The notes beneath the pieces are model-generated. The model worked only from the letters and a program-made list of their open reading frames with translations, did no database searches and was not told the DNA's origin. 64,000 bases of DNA, from positions 175,001 through 239,000 of the forward strand of contig JARKIP010000463.1 of assembly GCA_029990175.1 (NCBI GenBank). The letters are read 5' to 3'. Positions 59,597 to 64,000 of the stretch are shown in pieces. Within the stretch, counting starts at the first letter, position 1. Every line of letters starts with the position of its first letter. This DNA comes from Petunia secreta. Lineage: Eukaryota > Streptophyta > Magnoliopsida > Solanales > Solanaceae. The position numbers and the translations under genes were made by a program.

Positions 59597-59826
59597 CTCC
59601 ATCCGTTCTATTTTATGTGTCATAGTTTGATTCAGCACAAAATTTAAGAAATAAAGAAATTTTTTTAAAATTTATGGTGTAAAATAAGTCAAAGATGTAT
59701 GCGTGATTGTAAATCATTGGCAAAACTGTAATTTTAAAGTTAAATTATTACTAAATTTAGAATACCAATATTCTTTTAAAACAGACGAATAAAGAAATAC
59801 TGTCATATAAATTGAAACGGAAAAAG
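59597..59826. mobile_element. Stowaway-like MITE
   Basis: TA then CTCCATCCGTTCTATTTTAT; right end AAATTGAAACGGAAAAAG then TA. GTGTAAAATAAGTCA inside links it to 56317-56545. Confidence 0.6.
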
Positions 59827-61741
59827 TAATATATATAGACTTGGTCATCGAGGAAAGATATTGGAAAACTATAGTACTACTCGGTAAAAGTAGATAGTTA
59901 ACTCTGCCATATTTTGATATGTCGATGTACATCTACATCATGGGTCATTTTCCACAAGAACATGATATTGAACAACCATGTGCCAGGTGCAGTATTCAAC
60001 TTCAGCAATTTAGGTTTGATATATATTAATATTTCAAGCTGCTTCCATTTGGCATTGGCTATTTGGGTTCTTAGCTTTTTAAATTTTGCTTTGATACACA
60101 TTCCCAGTAACAGACAACCCAATTAGCTCAACCTTTGTTTAGTCAAGATCTCAATTGACACCATTCGCTCTCGTACTACCCTGTTGTCACTTATCCATGA
60201 ATTTGGACTTGCTTTCCCTCTTCTTCATTCAACTTTTTCAAACTCAGTTGGTAGGGCACAATTGACAATTTTATCAGTATTCATAAAAGGGGATTAGGAC
60301 AGCAAAATATAAAAACAAAATTGATCCACGATTTTGGTTCAGTCATCAGTGGCAAAGAGAGCCACGAGTAATATTTGAGTCAATTGTATGTCACGAGTTT
60401 GAATCTTATCGTAGTAAGACAAATTTAATATTCAAGTAGAAAAAATAAACCGATCAATCAATTAATTATTTAATTTCAAATTTTGTGTCAATCGACTCAT
60501 AGAAGCTTACAAATACCAATATCGTTCTAAATATCACAATTTCCTTTGGCACCCTCTACATGCAACATTAAATTGAATTTTGAATCTTGTTATTCTAAGA
60601 GGTAGTATATCACTAGTGTTTAGTCCCATTTTTTACTAAAGCAATTGTCTCTGATGATTGGACCTAGCTCAGAAGAAGGTCAAAACAGAAAATGAAATGA
60701 AAGTAGGCACGCCTACACATATGTAGACTCCTGGAAGGGAAACTTCATCTACAATACATTACTTTAAGGACACTTAATTGAGTTGGGGCCAAAAGTGCCA
60801 CATAATCCCAAAAATATGTACTCAAACATTGACTTACTAGATAAACCGTTTAAATTGAAGCCATCAACATTGATTGTATCAAATTCGAAAGATGATAAAC
60901 TGAGGCCAAGTCCAAAATAAAAAGGTAGCGTACCTACTTCGAGGTTGTTTAGTATATATGCTGATAAGGTTAAATCTGACTGTATCACTTAAGGGATTAA
61001 AATATACTGAAACATACGGACTAATAACTATGATTAGATCAAGATTTTCTTGTCAACCAAAAATTGTGATATGAGTTGTGTGTTATAAAGGCACTTGAGC
61101 TAGTTGAGTGTATTATACGATATGCGTAGACTAACTATCATTTAATCCATGGAATTAATTGGAAGGTAGTGGGGTAATAAATTATGAGAACTTGGAAAAT
61201 TATGGGTTAATAGCTAATTTTGTGGATAAGTAGTGTGTTAAAAAATGGCAGAACATGAAAGCATGGTTAAAAGTAATATGGTTCTACTATCATCTCCATA
61301 AACGTGCACCCTTTGACGGAATTAAGATTTGAATTCACCCCGTGTTTATAATGTTAAAACTTTAACTTTGTTTTTTGACAATTAAAAAGTAAAAAATGGT
61401 TTGATAAATAAAACATAACAAAAGTCATATTCTTGAAATTATGAATGTTGTGCAAATAAAATGGTGTCAAACATACGATATTAGAATTAAAAACAACTCA
61501 TATTCACTGTGTGAAATAAAATACTAGCTAAAAATTAATTTGTTAGATAAAATATAACATCAAAAAATGGATTGTCTAATGAATTTATCTACTTAAAGTT
61601 GTATAACAGTTATGTAAAAAGAATTTGACGTCAAAAATCAGGTCTCATACTAACTACTAATCCATCTTATTTTCAAGCTTACTTTACTTCCTAAATTTTC
61701 AACAAGCTGTATTTACTATTGTCTCCGTCTCATAACTATTA
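59827..61741. other. Intergenic upstream of the PB1 gene
   Basis: AT-rich sequence with only short chance frames on both strands. Nothing recognised. Confidence 0.4.
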
Positions 61742-61992
61742 CTCCCTCTATCCCAATTTACGTGTCTACCGTTCCTTTTTAATCTATTTAAAAAAAATAT
61801 CTCTTTTCATATTTGATAGTAACTCTTTAATTCTTAAATTTGTTTTATACCACAAGAGATAAAAGCACCGGCTCACATTACATTCACATTTAGTTCTAAA
61901 CCATATAATTTAAAAGTATTCCTTATTTTCTTAAAATATTTTAAAATATGTGCCCAGTCAAACTCAGACACTTAAAATTGGACAAATAGAAT
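61742..61992. mobile_element. Degenerate Stowaway-like MITE in the PB1 gene promoter
   Basis: TA then CTCCCTCTATCCCAATTTAC; weak inverted match near AAATTGGACAAATAGAA. Lies about 430-680 bp upstream of the PB1 start codon. Confidence 0.5.
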
Positions 61993-62425
61993 ATTATTCA
62001 GCTCAAATTAATTGTCGCTAGTTAATTATTTGCAACAATTAATAAATGACTAGTTTTCTTTAATAAGCTCAATTTCTAAAAATTGTTTAATATAAATAAT
62101 ATAATAAATTATATTTTGTATTTTTCTAAAAGATAAAACTATTATTAAGATAGTTATATGGCGTAATTTTGCGTAGATTGATTTATAGTTGTTCACTAGA
62201 CAATATGATGAGTTCCTGTTACTTGGCATAACTTTCTACCCAAGCGCACCACAAGTTGCACGGACTTTTCATTTAAAGTCACGGGTCACAATAACATATT
62301 CCTTGAATTTCCCAATTTTCTTCATCAACCCTCCTCCATTTTCCAAACTCTCAAATGGACTAACACTCATTACACTCCCCAAAAAAAAAAAAAAAAAACC
62401 TCCCTCTCATCGCTATCTTGCGCCG

Positions 62426-63877
62426 ATGGAGAACTACTCCTACACCTCATACCCTGAATCAGGTGACTCATCACCCCGTTCACGTGAAATTGATTTTGAA
62501 AATACAGCTTCATGGGAAGATCCAAATCAAATCCCTAATTATAAAGTCAAATTTATGTGTAGTTATGGTGGTAAAATTCACCCTAGGCCTCATGATAATC
62601 AATTAGCTTACATCGGTGGCGAAACTAAAATCCTGTCCGTTGATCGGAACACTAAGTTTCCTCAGCTTATGTCTAAACTTGCTGCTATTGTTGATTCTGA
62701 TAATGTTTCGTTTAAGTATCAGTTACCTGGTGAAGATTTAGATGCTTTGATTTCAGTTACTAATGATGATGATCTTGAACATATGATGCATGAATATGAT
62801 CGGTTATATAGAGCTTCACCTAAACCAGCTAGGTTAAGGTTGTTTTTGTTTACAGCGAATGTTGCGCCGTCGTCGTCGAGTGTTGGGAGTGGGCTGAATC
62901 AGAGCCGGAGTTTTGGTTCTGAGGATTCGAAATCTGAGAAGGATAGGTTTGTTGAGGCTTTGAATTCGGGCCCGATTCATGCGGTTCCTGTTGCTGTGGC
63001 CGGAGCTGTTGCAACAGCTCCGGCTGGGAACGCGGATTTTCTGTTTGGTTCGGAGAAAGGAATTGTACCTCCGCATGTTAAGTTACGAGATCCGGGCACT
63101 GAGCAAGTTGTTTTAAAGGAACCGGATCAGATTCCGGTTCATCATCATGTTGTGGATGATAGGATGATGGGGACTGATCCGATCCAGAAACATATTCAGG
63201 ATCTACAAAGGTTACATTTGGAAGAGCAACAAAATATGTATCGTCGTAAAAGTGATGATAATTTGGCTGCAGGTTTTACTGGAGGGGACTATTATGTTCA
63301 TCAAAAGGTTCCGGAGAAAGTAGGTCAAGCAACTGTGCCTGGTACAGGATCTGTGCCGGTAGGATATTGGCCTGAAAAGCAAGTACATCCGGGGAGCAGT
63401 CTCGGTACGGAACAGCCTGTTTACATGATTCAAGCACCTGCAGGAGCATATCATCCACATCCACAATTTGTTAGGCCAATGAATGCACAGCCGCCTCAAG
63501 GGTATTACGCGGTACAGAGGATGCCGCCGCCACAGGAGCCTTACAGGGATCAGCAAGTTTATAATGTTATTCCTAGTGTACCACAAGCAGTGCCAACAGT
63601 TGCTGCAGCACAACCAACTGCGAAGGTGCCTGGCTATTCAGAAGGATATGGCATGGTGAGACCAACAGATGCAGGGGGATACACACAGATGGCATACGAT
63701 CAAGGGAGACAGATGTACTATCCTGCACAAGGTGGTGGCGTCATGGCGACGCAACCACCACCACAACAACCACAGTACCAAGTAATGCCACCGCAAGCAG
63801 TGGTTAGCTCCGATATGAGAAATCAAGAAGCTGCTAAGGTTGTTCCTGTCAAGGCTACTACACAAGCATCAGTGTGA
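62426..63877 (+). CDS. PB1 (octicosapeptide/Phox/Bem1p) domain protein, 483 aa
   Basis: Single uninterrupted exon. The start at 62426 is in strong context (GCCGATGG) and gives MENYSYTSYPESGDSSPRSR, typical of plant PB1 proteins. An in-frame ATG at 62189 would add a low-complexity leader crossing an A-run and is read as 5' UTR. The PB1 fold spans about residues 39-142: a basic first strand (YKVKFMCSYGGKI, candidate binding Lys 40, 42 and 50) and an acidic OPCA-like segment (YQLPGEDLDALISVTNDDDL, residues 98-117). Having both suggests it can pair head to tail with other PB1 proteins. The rest is disordered, rich in Pro, Gln, Val and Tyr, with LQRLHLEEQQNMYRRKSDD near the middle. No kinase or DNA-binding domain, so probably a scaffold; function unknown. 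Closest family by memory is At5g64430/At5g09620. Confidence 0.92.
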   Translation: MENYSYTSYPESGDSSPRSREIDFENTASWEDPNQIPNYKVKFMCSYGGKIHPRPHDNQLAYIGGETKILSVDRNTKFPQLMSKLAAIVDSDNVSFKYQLPGEDLDALISVTNDDDLEHMMHEYDRLYRASPKPARLRLFLFTANVAPSSSSVGSGLNQSRSFGSEDSKSEKDRFVEALNSGPIHAVPVAVAGAVATAPAGNADFLFGSEKGIVPPHVKLRDPGTEQVVLKEPDQIPVHHHVVDDRMMGTDPIQKHIQDLQRLHLEEQQNMYRRKSDDNLAAGFTGGDYYVHQKVPEKVGQATVPGTGSVPVGYWPEKQVHPGSSLGTEQPVYMIQAPAGAYHPHPQFVRPMNAQPPQGYYAVQRMPPPQEPYRDQQVYNVIPSVPQAVPTVAAAQPTAKVPGYSEGYGMVRPTDAGGYTQMAYDQGRQMYYPAQGGGVMATQPPPQQPQYQVMPPQAVVSSDMRNQEAAKVVPVKATTQASV

Positions 63878-64000
63878 TTGTTCTTCCTGCTCTTTTTAAT
63901 TAAGGTACTACTATATGAATATCTTGAACTTTCATATAAATATTACTAGCAAAATAATAAATTGAAATTACTAGGCCATGAGTTTATAGTATTACCACTT
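63878..64000 (+). other. 3' flank of the PB1 gene
   Basis: AT-rich presumed 3' UTR. AAAATAATAAATTG near 63950 could serve as a poly(A) signal. Confidence 0.4.

Noticed and set aside
62189..62425. Upstream in-frame ATG extending the PB1 protein by 79 residues
   Set aside because: The leader is low complexity, crosses an A-run coding poly-Lys and is not like PB1 proteins. The ATG at 62426 has better context and the family's usual N-terminus.

Overview
The window is plant nuclear DNA, almost certainly from a solanaceous species (tobacco, tomato or wolfberry type). Reasons: AT-rich gene-poor sequence, many-exon genes with plant splice signals, SINEs of the TS and Au types known from tobacco and its relatives, Stowaway-type MITEs with CTCCCTCCG ends, and a glycine-rich protein starting MGSKAF. 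No bacterial, CRISPR or viral feature was seen.

Layout. (1) 0.8-10.4 kb, minus strand: a two-exon gene for a secreted glycine-rich protein. Exon 2 is an uninterrupted reading frame of 8.3 kb made of 24 copies of a 333-bp (111-residue) unit with no length change between copies; the predicted product is 2799 residues, far larger than usual plant glycine-rich proteins. (2) 13.6-49.4 kb, minus strand: three complete tandem genes for fatty acid amide hydrolase (FAAH, amidase-signature family), called A, B and C here. Each has 20 exons whose lengths and phases match, and in A and B the catalytic residues fall at K205, S281 and S305, as in Arabidopsis FAAH. (3) 62.4-63.9 kb, plus strand: an intact single-exon PB1 (octicosapeptide/Phox/Bem1p) protein. 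From memory, Arabidopsis has a PB1 gene (At5g64430) next to FAAH (At5g64440), so this looks like old conserved gene order with FAAH amplified locally.

The rest is mostly mobile elements. A 1722-bp Mutator-like element with 290-bp near-identical inverted ends and a perfect 9-bp target duplication sits about 320 bp upstream of the FAAH-A start codon. It carries a broken piece of a nuclear gene for chloroplast ATP synthase subunit b', making it a Pack-MULE. A second, older 1600-bp element with inverted ends carries the last exon of a family-9 endoglucanase plus two minisatellites. A 5'-truncated LINE with a 12-bp target duplication lies in the penultimate intron of FAAH-B, and two TS-type SINEs lie in other FAAH-B introns. 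About ten Stowaway-like MITEs are scattered throughout.

Functional links. The three FAAHs would act on N-acylethanolamines and related amides at endomembranes. FAAH-B carries substitutions in both glycine-rich active-site loops, which suggests divergence. The glycine-rich protein and the PB1 protein have no evident pathway link to FAAH. Exon boundaries were read by eye from splice signals, reading phase and family similarity; no alignment or transcript data were available.
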